Of a DNA stretch of 20,242 nucleotides, positions 8,180-16,902 are shown piece by piece. The stretch is from Seminavis robusta (lineage: Eukaryota; Bacillariophyta; Bacillariophyceae; Naviculales; Naviculaceae). The stretch is from positions 1 through 20,242 of the forward strand of contig CAICTM010001961.1 in assembly GCA_903772945.1 (NCBI GenBank), read 5' to 3'. Every line of letters starts with the position of its first letter. Position 1 is the first letter of the stretch. Under the pieces are notes generated by a model. It did not search any database, was not told where the DNA came from, and saw only the letters and a program-made list of their open reading frames with translations. A program made the position numbers and the translations under genes.

Positions 8180-10105
8180 TTATGGGTACGGTATAGCATC
8201 ATATCCCCACCGTGCCTCGACAGCAGTTCTGGTAGTCTTTGCAGGCTTTACCCCAAGAAAAACAACCTCTGGAGTTCTGACCTCAACAAAAACAACCTCC
8301 TCCTCGCTGCTGCTATCCGATTCCTCGGCCACAGCTGCTTCAGTTGTCAGCCTTGCTCGCCTGGTGACCGCAGCAGAACATTCAATTTCACTGCCAGAAG
8401 TTTTGCCCTGATTGATGTTGTTGTCACCTTGTTCAGTGGCCCCCTGTTTGATAAGGGTATCCTTTCGAGCAGCTCGTCCCCATTCCTTATTGGCTTGCTC
8501 AGCACCCAGTCGAGTCTCAGATTCTGCAGCAGCATGGTAGAGCCTTTCCTTTGCTTGCTCATGAACAGTGGCTGGGAGAAAAAATGCAAACTCCTTGATA
8601 AGATCAGGGTGATCTGAAAACAGAGCAATCACTTCTTCCATGACTTGCTTGATTCCATGTTGTTGCTTTTGGTATGCGCCAAGGATTTTCAGGAATGAAT
8701 GGAATGTTTTGGGATTGTTGGCAAACCTCGTCTTGATTGTTGTGGTATAGGATAAGGCATCATCAAAATTCCGAGCAACCCGATGTCCTACTGCTTGAGT
8801 CTTTGCAGCTCCTGGACTTGTATTAAGATCCTCAACACTGATCTCATGTCCATCTGGCACGAACTTGTTGAATCCTAGAATGAGATTGTTGTTTCCATGA
8901 AAAAGTCTGATCACCTGATCAATCACTCCAGGAGTGTCCACAATTTGACGATTGAAGTTCTTCATGATGGACAGGAAATCATTGTAAACTTCAGGGCGGC
9001 TATGAAAAGTTCTCCTCACATTGTCCAAATACAGCAATGCATCTTCCACTTGAACCTTCTTTGTTCCACAATTGCTGGCTCCTGAACCAGTACCTGTGCC
9101 ACCTACATTGGCACGAGGCACAGCAGCGGGAAGAATGGCATAATATGCACTGGGCATTTGCAAGGTTTCCCGGGTTAATTCTAGTGCCCGCTCGTGTTGT
9201 CTTGGAGGATTTAATGGCTTTGGACGCTTCAGTTGTTTTGGCTGACTCGGCACATCGTCATTTCTCTCGTGTTTCCGCAATGCCCCCTCTGAATTCTCCT
9301 GAGTTGGAGTAAGGGCGCTGTACTGGGAAGCTTTTCCCTCCAAGGTAATCAGATCCTTAAGTTTCTGCTCGCACAATTCGTTGAAGTGCTCCGGGGGCTG
9401 GCTGTGCAAAAGCTGCAAAGATAGTGCATGTTGCTCCTGGGATTTCTTTTCGTAGGACGGCTTATAGTCATTGCGATCGTCAATTGGAAGTTCCTTCCAA
9501 TAACGCAACGAGCTGATGAGGCTCCTGTTCTCGGCTAGGTGGTCCGCATGGAACGCCCCTTTGGTGCTGCAGAGAGGGCACTTGATATATTTCAGATTGT
9601 CGCAGTAGGAGTTTTGCATTGCAGTCTGGTGCTGGTCATAGATACAGGAAGCACAGATTGTATCGCCACATACACCAGCAATAGGGGCTTTTGGATCATG
9701 CTGCAGTCCACCTGATGGCGGCGCCGTGGAAAACTCCATCTTGCAGCTTGGGCATCTGTCAAATTCCACTAACCCCAATGGCTCGCCGGCCTTTCGTTTT
9801 TGAATAGCTTTCAGGGCCTCACAGAGAACGACATTGGGAACAAGATTCTCAGGTCGGAAGGCCTTTATTTGTTCCTCCATCTTCTTGCCCTTCCTGCTGA
9901 CCCATTTTTTGGTACACTTGAAAACGCAGGGGATGCATTTTTTCCTCTTGTGGTATTCGTCGGTCTGCCTACCCGAGAACCAGAACTGGATCCCTTCCCT
10001 TGACAATGAGTGACCACATTCCCCGACAACAGGACACAAGGGGCTTTCTAGGTCAGGTGAGAAACGCTCAAGAGAAATGGTACAAAGGTCATGGTCTTCC
10101 GACAT
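8180..10105 (-). CDS. RING-finger protein with two PAH repeats and an acidic SIM-like tail
   Basis: This is a single uninterrupted frame of 641 codons from ATG (10105-10103) to TAA (8182-8180). Residues 8-64 form a first Cys/His-rich unit resembling a U-box or RING (C8, C24, C30-G-H32, C57, C60, C64). Residues 118-179 form a RING-like unit: C118-x2-C121, C146-G-D-T-I-C151-x2-C154, then KCPLC (C176, C179). The usual CGH is CGD here. A basic cluster at 286-303 may be a nuclear signal. Residues 352-418 and 446-511 are two paired amphipathic helix repeats like those of Sin3 corepressors. The tail (594-618) is Ser/Glu-rich next to VVFVEV and VVFLGV, resembling SUMO-interaction motifs. I infer a nuclear ubiquitin or SUMO-pathway ligase that binds transcription factors through PAH. 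It is the best preserved gene here. Confidence 0.88.
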   Translation of the reverse strand: MSEDHDLCTISLERFSPDLESPLCPVVGECGHSLSREGIQFWFSGRQTDEYHKRKKCIPCVFKCTKKWVSRKGKKMEEQIKAFRPENLVPNVVLCEALKAIQKRKAGEPLGLVEFDRCPSCKMEFSTAPPSGGLQHDPKAPIAGVCGDTICASCIYDQHQTAMQNSYCDNLKYIKCPLCSTKGAFHADHLAENRSLISSLRYWKELPIDDRNDYKPSYEKKSQEQHALSLQLLHSQPPEHFNELCEQKLKDLITLEGKASQYSALTPTQENSEGALRKHERNDDVPSQPKQLKRPKPLNPPRQHERALELTRETLQMPSAYYAILPAAVPRANVGGTGTGSGASNCGTKKVQVEDALLYLDNVRRTFHSRPEVYNDFLSIMKNFNRQIVDTPGVIDQVIRLFHGNNNLILGFNKFVPDGHEISVEDLNTSPGAAKTQAVGHRVARNFDDALSYTTTIKTRFANNPKTFHSFLKILGAYQKQQHGIKQVMEEVIALFSDHPDLIKEFAFFLPATVHEQAKERLYHAAAESETRLGAEQANKEWGRAARKDTLIKQGATEQGDNNINQGKTSGSEIECSAAVTRRARLTTEAAVAEESDSSSEEEVVFVEVRTPEVVFLGVKPAKTTRTAVEARWGYDAIPYP

Positions 10106-10228
10106 CGTTGCTTGGCTCTCCTATTTCGGGCGATGTGCATCAGTGTTCGGTCGGAGCAACCGTGGAAATACTGCTCTTGAATGACAGTAGCGTGGAAATT
10201 TTTCGCAACTGAGCACTCGCGTGGGAGC

Positions 10229-10249
10229 CACGTGGGAGTGACGAGTCAC
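10229..10249. promoter_or_regulatory. G-box and adjacent GTGAC/GTCAC palindrome upstream of the RING-PAH gene
   Basis: CACGTG lies at 10229-10234 and GTGACGAGTCAC at 10238-10249, about 125-145 bp upstream of the minus-strand ATG. CACGTG is a bHLH/bZIP core, and the second is an inverted repeat with a 2-bp centre, typical of dimeric bZIP factors. The CGTGGGAG string occurs twice here. Regulatory use is inferred from position only. Confidence 0.45.
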
Positions 10250-10272
10250 CTGCTCACATGGATTCACTTGGC

Positions 10273-10330
10273 TGCATGCATGAGCTGGCCTGCTGCATGC
10301 TCGTGAAAGAATTTGGGGCCAGCCATGCAT
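10273..10330. promoter_or_regulatory. Three CATGCA-type palindromic sites
   Basis: TGCATGCA at 10273-10280, TGCATGC at 10294-10300 and ATGCAT at 10325-10330 lie about 170-225 bp upstream of the RING-PAH start. Repeated CATGCA sites are bound by B3-type factors in plants; whether that applies here is unknown. Confidence 0.3.
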
Positions 10331-11362
10331 GAGAGCCGCCTCCAGCAAATTAGGGAGAGCCCGTCGTCACCACGATGTACATCATGGTTCGAAGCGAGAT
10401 ATGAGCAGAGCTACGAATGTTTTGGTTTTTGCGAGTTTGAGTGTTGAAGATTCAATCGACAACGAAGCAATCAAGGCACCATTACTAGAAAATTTAATGC
10501 AAAACGATCCTTGAAGCGCGAGGAGACATCCTTGACGGCGCAGCAAAGGAATGGGGATTGGCAACTATCATGGTGCGCGCTACCAACAGGTGCTGTACAG
10601 GTGGTGGGATCTTTTTGTCCAGAGCCTAGCCGTCGTTTTAGCAGGTTGTGACGAGTGAACAGAAAAATCACTACTAGTAGTTCCAGTCACTCTTTGCTCG
10701 CACCAGCTCTACTACTGGTAGCTAAAATCGTACTCGAGTATGATCTATTTGTACCACTCCAATGTTACTGGTACAAAGTAACCGTATGAGTACCGGTTCT
10801 GCTCCGTTCCAAGATAGATGTCATTGAATTATTCAGAGCCCGCCAAGTGCAATACCGGTACATGTACTAGTAGCTAGCTAGCTAGCTGGATACCGACCGT
10901 CCAGCCAGCTCCAAAGTTGGCGTTCCATGATCTTTGCTGGACCAGCAGCCGCAGTCTGTATGAAGCAATCAGTGTTGAAGTGCTACAGTATGATCCACAA
11001 GAGTGAGAGGGCCGCAACTTGAGAGTGCGGTGTACCAAGAGCACTTTTACCGGTACCAGGCACCGGTACCAGTACCACAGAACCATCGGTTTGGTGCTGT
11101 TACAAAGAAGCACCGGTGCCGGTACCCGTACGTACTGGTACCACCTGGTACCGGTACCCCTTCAACACCGAGCACCGTCGATGAAACTGCCGATCCTGGC
11201 AATCTTGGGAACGCCAGCCTCTCCCCTCCCGTGATCAAATACGTCCATTTTGTGGGATTAATCAAGAACAGCTTCAAGAACCCACCTCGAAGTTGGTTCG
11301 AAGTCTTCTGGAATGAGGGCAACCTGAAAGCTCATATTATTTTGTGTTGACCTGCGAGAAAA
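10331..11362. other. Intergenic region with short palindromes
   Basis: No supported gene. Self-complementary strings recur: CTACTAGTAG at 10671-10680, TACCGGTA at 10853-10860, and a TAGC tandem at about 10870-10888. The frame 11003-11350 begins with GTG and is built largely from the GGTACC repeats; it shares phase with the frame at 11363. Confidence 0.5.
11048..11158. repeat. GGTACC/ACCGGT palindrome-rich tract
   Basis: Within 111 bp, GGTACC or ACCGGT cores occur repeatedly: TACCGGTA at 11048-11055, ACCGGTACC near 11062, CACCGGTG at 11111-11118, GTACGTAC near 11128, GGTACC at 11137-11142, and the 12-bp palindrome GGTACCGGTACC at 11147-11158. It may be a simple-sequence expansion or a cluster of factor-binding sites. 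Confidence 0.75.
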
Positions 11363-11788
11363 ATGCCAAGAACAACAAGGGAAACGAGCGTCTTTCAGAC
11401 TCCTCAAAGGCCGTCGCGATGCCTAGTAGGAGCAACGATCCTCCCTCCACCCCCACCTCGAAAAGCGGAGCCATGCGCCTTCTTCAGCACAGAGCCATAC
11501 GATTCTTCGATCGCTCAATCTAGTCTGCGTGTCCCAATTTTCCCTTCTACGTCGGATCTATCAGATGATTCTTCTCCCTGTCGTGTATCCGTCCAATTGA
11601 GGCCGCGGGTTCATTCTACACCTCCCGCCAACGATTCACATATCACCCACAGAGCCCGGTTGGACAGCTGTCCTCTCTTTCCCAGCTTGAGCAGCGACCC
11701 TTTCCTCGATGACGAGTCCGACTGTGACAAGTCAGACAGCGAGCTGAGCTTCTCTCTGCAGCCTCCGGCAATGTTGGGACTGTCATAA
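11363..11788 (+). CDS. Small Ser/Pro-rich hypothetical protein
   Basis: The frame starts with ATG in an A-rich context (GAAAAATGCC) and runs 141 codons to TAA at 11786-11788. I recognise no domain. It contains a PPPPPRK stretch near residue 36 and many Ser and Pro. An acidic segment near the C-terminus (DPFLDDESDCDKSDSE) includes possible casein-kinase-like sites. There is no signal peptide or membrane helix. A TGA 15 bases upstream of the ATG separates it from another open frame (11003-11350) in the same phase, so the real gene might be longer and spliced. Low complexity makes a chance frame possible. Confidence 0.4.
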   Translation: MPRTTRETSVFQTPQRPSRCLVGATILPPPPPRKAEPCAFFSTEPYDSSIAQSSLRVPIFPSTSDLSDDSSPCRVSVQLRPRVHSTPPANDSHITHRARLDSCPLFPSLSSDPFLDDESDCDKSDSELSFSLQPPAMLGLS

Positions 11789-12404
11789 TGTTTGAACCTT
11801 GCGATGTTGAGCCCCCTTATGGCTGGTTATGCCCTCACCTTTTATGAGCCCCAAGGCTCCCAGCCAATACCAAGAAGCTTCGTTCGTGCAGTCAACGATG
11901 GTTGCATTATGCTGTGTTTTACAGTGGTAGCTTTTGCCTATCCAATAAGTTTGTTTTGAGAAAATCCGACTTCTCTAGACTAGCTACCAGGTAGTAGCTA
12001 TTGTAGAAAAATCTTTCGGGAAACTGAAGATCCGAGTTCAATCGTGTTCCCGCGGCGAAGCCAAGGGAGCACGATTTAACAAGGATCGACAGGCCAAGCA
12101 TCCAGATCAACGCGAGAAAGGAACCTGCAAAAGCGACGAGATCGCAGCCGACATTCGAGGCGGACAGTGAGGCGGGAGATCTTTGTGTGTAATCTACCTG
12201 ACAATAGCCCGAGGAAAGAGTTACCAGTATGGCAACAGGAGCGCCATGGTCGCCGTGATGTTAGTACATGCTCGCGGCATTTGAATTCGGCAGCTTTTTG
12301 TTGTTGTTGCCGAGGTACAGTTGACCATTGAATGAGTCGTGTTTGCTGAGTTTCAAACCACTTTTTCTGTGTCCTTGGATTACTTAAGGGTCAAGAAACG
12401 GCTG
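11789..12404. other. Intergenic region, nothing recognised
   Basis: There is no supported frame on either strand; the minus-strand frame 11919-12110 (63 codons) has no recognisable features. A small inverted repeat, AGCTAC and GTAGCT six bases apart, occurs near 11983. The 5' part of the transposase-associated repeat zone may begin here. Confidence 0.45.
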
Positions 12405-12657
12405 AAAATCCATCTGTAGGTTTATCGCGATACTACTAGTGGGTACCCACCAAATCTCACTCAAGAAAACAGCTGAAAATCCAACAGTGGATTTTGCACA
12501 GTAACTACTAGAAGAGTAAAACTTCCAATCAACTCGCTTCTTATACAACCTGGGAAATGGCACTCAAAATCCATGTGAAACCTTAAATCTTCATAATGGA
12601 TTCTCATCGAAAATCCAATAATCTGTCCACTCACAAACAACTATTATAGTGGATTCT
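12405..12657. repeat. Cluster of AAAATCCA motifs in both orientations upstream of the transposase-like gene
   Basis: AAAATCCA occurs at 12405-12412, 12476-12483, 12566-12573 and 12610-12617. The opposite strand form is TGGATTTT at 12488-12495, or TGGATTCT at 12597-12604 and 12650-12657. Two copies share a longer context (AAGAAA, then GCTGAAAATCCA, at 12401-12412 and 12472-12483). Copies at 12476 and 12488 form a perfect inverted repeat with 8-base arms and a 4-base spacer. The cluster ends about 385 bp before the transposase-like start. Short motifs of mixed polarity near a transposase gene resemble the subterminal transposase-binding repeats of CACTA-type elements; that role is inferred. Confidence 0.75.
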
Positions 12658-12714
12658 GGTGGTTTCTTTCTTCCACCGTAGAAACTGTACCAGAGCTACG
12701 AGGGCTTGCCGGTC

Positions 12715-12735
12715 TGCGGGACCGTAGGTCCCGCA
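12715..12735. other. Perfect 9-bp inverted repeat with 3-nt loop
   Basis: Arms TGCGGGACC (12715-12723) and GGTCCCGCA (12727-12735) flank GTA. It lies about 310 bp upstream of the transposase-like ATG, just after the AAAATCCA cluster. It could be a protein-binding palindrome or a structured leader. Confidence 0.7.
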
Positions 12736-12776
12736 CAGGAGGAGAAAAGAAGGAGGGGGGAGGTCAGAAGTCCTGG

Positions 12777-12806
12777 TTACGTCATCCCATCGCATGCCTC
12801 TATATC
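12777..12806 (+). promoter_or_regulatory. CRE-like site and TATA-like box before the transposase-like gene
   Basis: TTACGTCAT (12777-12785) is a CRE/bZIP-type core, and TATATC (12801-12806) follows 15 bp later, about 240 bp before the ATG at 13042. The pair looks like a compact promoter, but the transcription start is unknown. Confidence 0.35.
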
Positions 12807-13041
12807 TCCATGTCCTGTTCGCTAAGTCTACCCACTACCAGATATACATTTAGCTCTATCGAACTCTACTTTTAATTCCATACCAAAGCTGCCCCAATAG
12901 TCAAGACTGAAATAATGGATTTAGACAGCGAAAAGAGTGTCAGTTAACCGCTCACCAATGCTGTCTACCTCGCGATTTTGCCTCCACAATTTGCTCTCCA
13001 CGATGATGTAATCATTTGCCGTTGTTTTCTTCTATCGATTG

Positions 13042-16000
13042 ATGACCATGTCAAAGCCAAGTAGTCAGTACTGCGCAGCGCAGCGTGCTTTCATCCAAGA
13101 AGTTCGAGATGGCGTGAAGAGCAATCCAGTGACCTTTTTCGAAAAGCAGAACTGGCGAGACATTTCTCCGCGGAGCGGCCGGCATGACAGCAATCTTTTG
13201 AATCGCGACAACAAAGCCACCGATAAAGTGGAGGACTTTTATGTCAAGAGTATTGCATGCTGGGTTCCACATCTAATCATAAAGAACCACAACCCAACAT
13301 GCCCCCACTGTAAGAGTCCCAATTATGTCAATGTCGACCAGGCGAAATGGATCAATTCACCCAAAATTCTCTACGGGAAGGAGCGACACCGCTATCTTGA
13401 CACGATGCTCTATCCATGCAAAGCCTGTGACAAGACGTTTGCTGGGTACAACAAGAATGCAATGGAATTGGATGCAGAAGTTTACGCATCCTTCTTCAAC
13501 TTCTATTTGGGGCACAGGTATGCTGTTGATGACGAGTTATTTAGACATGTTACCGAAGAAGCCACTAATGAGAGCACTTCTGGAATTCACGAGAAGTTGA
13601 AGGCATGTGCCTACGGAGCATATTTTGCAGACCATTCCTTATATCTCTCAGCGGTACCGGCAAAGAAGATTCGTCCAAAGAAGAAACAGAAGACCATGAT
13701 TTCCTATGCCCCCGCTAAGCCCACGGATCGCCAAGAAGGAAATTTACAGCAACGAAAATCACTTGCTGGTTCCAACAAGCTCCGCATTGATCATGCACTG
13801 CAGACGGCAAGGAGAGCGGTCAATGAAGACATCATTTGGACTGACCTCCTCAAAAGCAAGAAAAATCACAATGTTGTTGGGAAGGAAAATGTCATTCCTG
13901 GGCTTGGTCCAACAAAGATCCAAAAGCTCATTGCCCATGACATTCTCAGTGCTAAAGCTCTATTGACAGCAAATCCAAGGGACCCTAATCTACACACAAT
14001 CAAGCATTTGATTCCAAATTGGACTTCTATTGTGGAGAAGTATTCTCTGAGCTGGAGACAAAATTGGAGGATCTTCTCGCTGACTATGAGAATGCTAACA
14101 CCGCTCTCCTTGATGTGACCAAGCAACTTGACGACTACAGGAACCGGATAGCAGGAAGGATGGCAAATCCTTATTCCAGAGCTGCGCGCCAAAGTCGAAG
14201 ACATGCCGAGGCACGACAACAAGAACAAGAAGCAACCGACACACCACGCCTTCCAGAATTCTCAAACTTTGACAACAAGAAAGGATACAATGCAAGGGTA
14301 TTGAGCAAGTACCGAATCGACCAGGTTGTTGCATCTGTATTCAACCATCGAAAGGCCTTTGTTGAGAGCAAGATGAAATGTTTGACAGCGTCATTGCTTA
14401 AGATCGATTTCAACTACAAAATCGCATCTAAGATTCGAGTTTGGACCAAGCAGGGACAAAGCTTCTGCCCCTATAAGTGCATCATCACCATTCAGAACGA
14501 AGATGGTTTGACTGTATTCTGGAAGGCTCTCAAGCACTCTGAATCCTTCTCAGAGATCAAACCGGATTTGGTGAGACTTAGAGAGAGTTTGAACCGCAAC
14601 AACAGATTGTCCAAGGGAGTGGAAGTTTCTGTCACACCACAGGAGCAAGCAGTGAAGGTTGTGTACGTGGATAACTGTTGTCAAGTGAAGAAGATCTTAC
14701 GCGGTTGCTTCCCCGGAATTCAAATAAAGCTGGACATCTTTCACTGGCTCAAGCGATGGAATGACTGCTTGGTGGAACCCAACAAGGAACAAGCGGGGAT
14801 TGTACGTGCATTAATGAGCCAGGCTTGTTTTGTTGTGACCAAGGAAGAATACGATGCCGCTCGCCAACGACTACTCAACAAGAAGAAAAGGGAACCGCTA
14901 CCTGGTGAAATCAGAAAAGAAGCAAGGGCAATTATTCCACCACCAGACATTCTTCGATCTAATGTGGAGGCTGTGCTTGCATATCTCCAAGCAAAGGATG
15001 CTGAAACAGAACACCGATTGTCCATTAGACAGGCAAATGACACCAGTCCAATGCCACGGCGTTTCCTCAAGTCTGGCAATGCAACTCGGGATCGAATCAA
15101 GGAACAGTTCAAGCACATTGATGGTGGTTGCTTAGCAGACCCAGATCCAACTGTGATTTTTCGCTTCAATGCAAGTGACAACAAACTGTACATCGCGCGG
15201 GGTACCAACAGCAATGAGAGAGACAACTTGCTGGATTTGGCGACCATGCCAGCAGCACACATATCGGTAAGTGCATCGCCAAGGTGCCATATCGTTACTG
15301 TATCATTGTGTCTCACTTTTTGAATTATTTATTAGGTCTTCACCGCGCAGAACGTCTCATAACCACCTTCTTTGAAATGAGGAATCATAGGAAAGCAATT
15401 AAACGGCTAGGTGAACGTGATCATGGTACCTACCAAACTGAAAAGCTTCTCTTGTTGAATTCTTATGCGCAGGCAGTTGGCTTTGATGAAGTCCCAATTG
15501 CCAATGTTTCCGCTCCCACCACTAGCCAAGAGGAATTCATGGAGTTCACTTATCGCTTAGATCCACCACCGGTTGAGGACAGTGATGAGAACAGCGAGGA
15601 TGGTGGTGATGACGATGGTATGGACAATGCTGAATTCGAAAGCTTGATCCGGGATGCCTGTGAGGATGCCGACATAGAGGTCGTTTTCACTGATGAGGAA
15701 TTTGTCCAGGCAACAGAGCCAAGACGTACCGATAGGCGTGTGGAGGAAGAAATGAGCCAGTTAGACCAAGCAGCTGCGGCGGCTGAGTCAGATCGACTAC
15801 ATAGAGAGGCCATCCAACAAGCTTTAAGGCAGCTACTCCCTGAGGTGAATGGTCGCGAATCAACAATGGATGCATTTAAGAGACTCAGCAACAAGAAGCC
15901 CTGGATTCCCTTTCGACAACCAAGCAGTACTTCACCAGCAACCGAAATTGACTGTGAAGAAGCACGCCTTTTTGATCTTATGTCTTCCAACTACACTCGC

Positions 16001-16809
16001 TCTTCAACACCAGCACACAAGAATTATCATGTCTTTGCCACTAGGTGGAATGACATGGTGACAGAGAGATTTAAGCAGTGGTGTAATGGCGATTCAGACA
16101 ACCTTGTTCCACGGCTGAAAAGCTGCCTACAACTGCAAGAACACCATGATCGACTGCTGGAATATCGATCACTACAAGCAACAATGCCCCGCGAAAACGA
16201 TTCCGACAGAGATCGACTCCACAACACATTTCGAAGTAATCGACAACAACTACCGCCACGAACTGCTGCCCACACTATCGCCCCTCCTACCTTCATTGTA
16301 CAACCAGGAGGTGTCACTCCCTTTGGCCACCCCACTGCTCTCAATGCTGAGGTTGTGCGCAATATTGTGACAGGCGCACCAGTTGTTGTGAATGGTCAGG
16401 CATTGAGGGTACCATTCCAAGTTGCTGTGCCCAATCTCCCAACAACAAGAAGAAAACCAACAACAAGAGCTGCCGCTTTCAGATCAAGAAAGTATTGCAA
16501 GGGATGTGGGTGGTTGAAATCCCACCATCTGGCTCATGAGGGAATGCATGAAACCTGCAAGAGAAAATATTGTGGCAAGTGCCATGAGATGAAGCGCTAC
16601 CATATTGACAGTGCTGGGAATGCTCTTGCCTTTGGTCCAAAGTGCAAGAAGCCAACCCACAGAGTTTGTGTGCAGAATGTTGCTGACTGGTATCCAAATG
16701 GTGTAAGTTTTGACTATTGTTACTGGCGACACTAATTGGATAACAAACAACAACAATCTCACAGTTGCTAATAAGCAAGAAGCGCCATTGTGTTGGTTTA
16801 AAAGAGTGA
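13042..16809 (+). CDS. Large zinc-finger transposase-like protein, two introns, two apparent frameshifts
   Basis: Start ATG is 13042 (another in frame at 13048). The first block (to about 14045) has a zinc pair, TCPHCKS near 13300 and PCKACDKTF near 13410, like the N-terminal domain of DUF6729-type eukaryotic transposases. A one-base shift near 14045 leads to a second block with a helical region. This block also holds DDE-like motifs: VVYVDNCC (Asp 14670), KLDIFHWLKRW (Asp 14733, His 14742) and a candidate acidic residue in NSNERDN (Glu 15216). The third block (after intron 1) starts GLHRAERLITTFFEMRNH, passes an acidic stretch (15560-15645), and ends in a Cys/His cluster (YCKGCGW at about 16493, YCGKCHEMKRYH). 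Total is about 1,210 residues. It is probably an autonomous DNA transposon gene. Catalytic assignment is inferred. Confidence 0.72.
15267..15335 (+). other. Intron 1 of the transposase-like gene (69 nt)
   Basis: The donor is GTAAGT at 15267; the acceptor is TTTATTAG ending at 15335 after a T-rich tract. Splicing joins HIS to the GLHRAERL block but leaves the frame one base short. One more G before the donor (GGG in place of GG) would restore phase, so a one-base loss at 15266-15267 is likely. Confidence 0.65.
16703..16764 (+). other. Intron 2 of the transposase-like gene (62 nt)
   Basis: The donor is GTAAGT at 16703, a branch-like CTAAT lies near 16731, and the acceptor is CTCACAG ending at 16764. 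The donor falls exactly between codons. Splicing replaces the unspliced ending at 16735 with 14 codons (LLISKKRHCVGLKE) and TGA at 16807-16809. Confidence 0.65.
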
Positions 16810-16883
16810 GTCTATTTGAATGGCGGTGAGCCACCTTAGCTATAAGCCTGCAGGCTGTCTATGTATCGATCCGAACGCTAACA
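16810..16883 (-). repeat. Start of a Ty1/copia 3' LTR with polypurine tract
   Basis: On the minus strand the RNase H stop (16905-16903) is followed by a purine run, GGGGG (16888-16884), and then TGTTAGCG. That is the usual polypurine tract and TG start of a 3' LTR. Only about 74 bp separate it from the transposase-like stop, so either the LTR is truncated or it continues into that gene's 3' end. A 12-bp palindrome, AGCCTGCAGGCT, lies at 16845-16856. The LTR end is not visible. Confidence 0.5.
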
Positions 16884-16902
16884 CCCCCTGGATTGCATAC
16901 CG

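Noticed and set aside
11003..11350. 115-codon frame in phase with 11363-11788
   Set aside because: It begins with GTG, its first half is GGTACC-repeat translation, and a TGA separates it from the next frame; readthrough was considered but nothing supports it.
14741..15316. 191-codon minus-strand frame
   Set aside because: It lies entirely opposite the transposase-like gene, whose motifs are on the plus strand; it is an antisense shadow.
13042..16809. Assignment to the KDZ (Kyakuja-Dileera-Zisupton) transposase superfamily
   Set aside because: The general look (large protein, Cys-rich ends) fits, but I could not see the specific KDZ motifs, and the VDNCC and DIFHW motifs fit another DDE-type group better; left at transposase-like.
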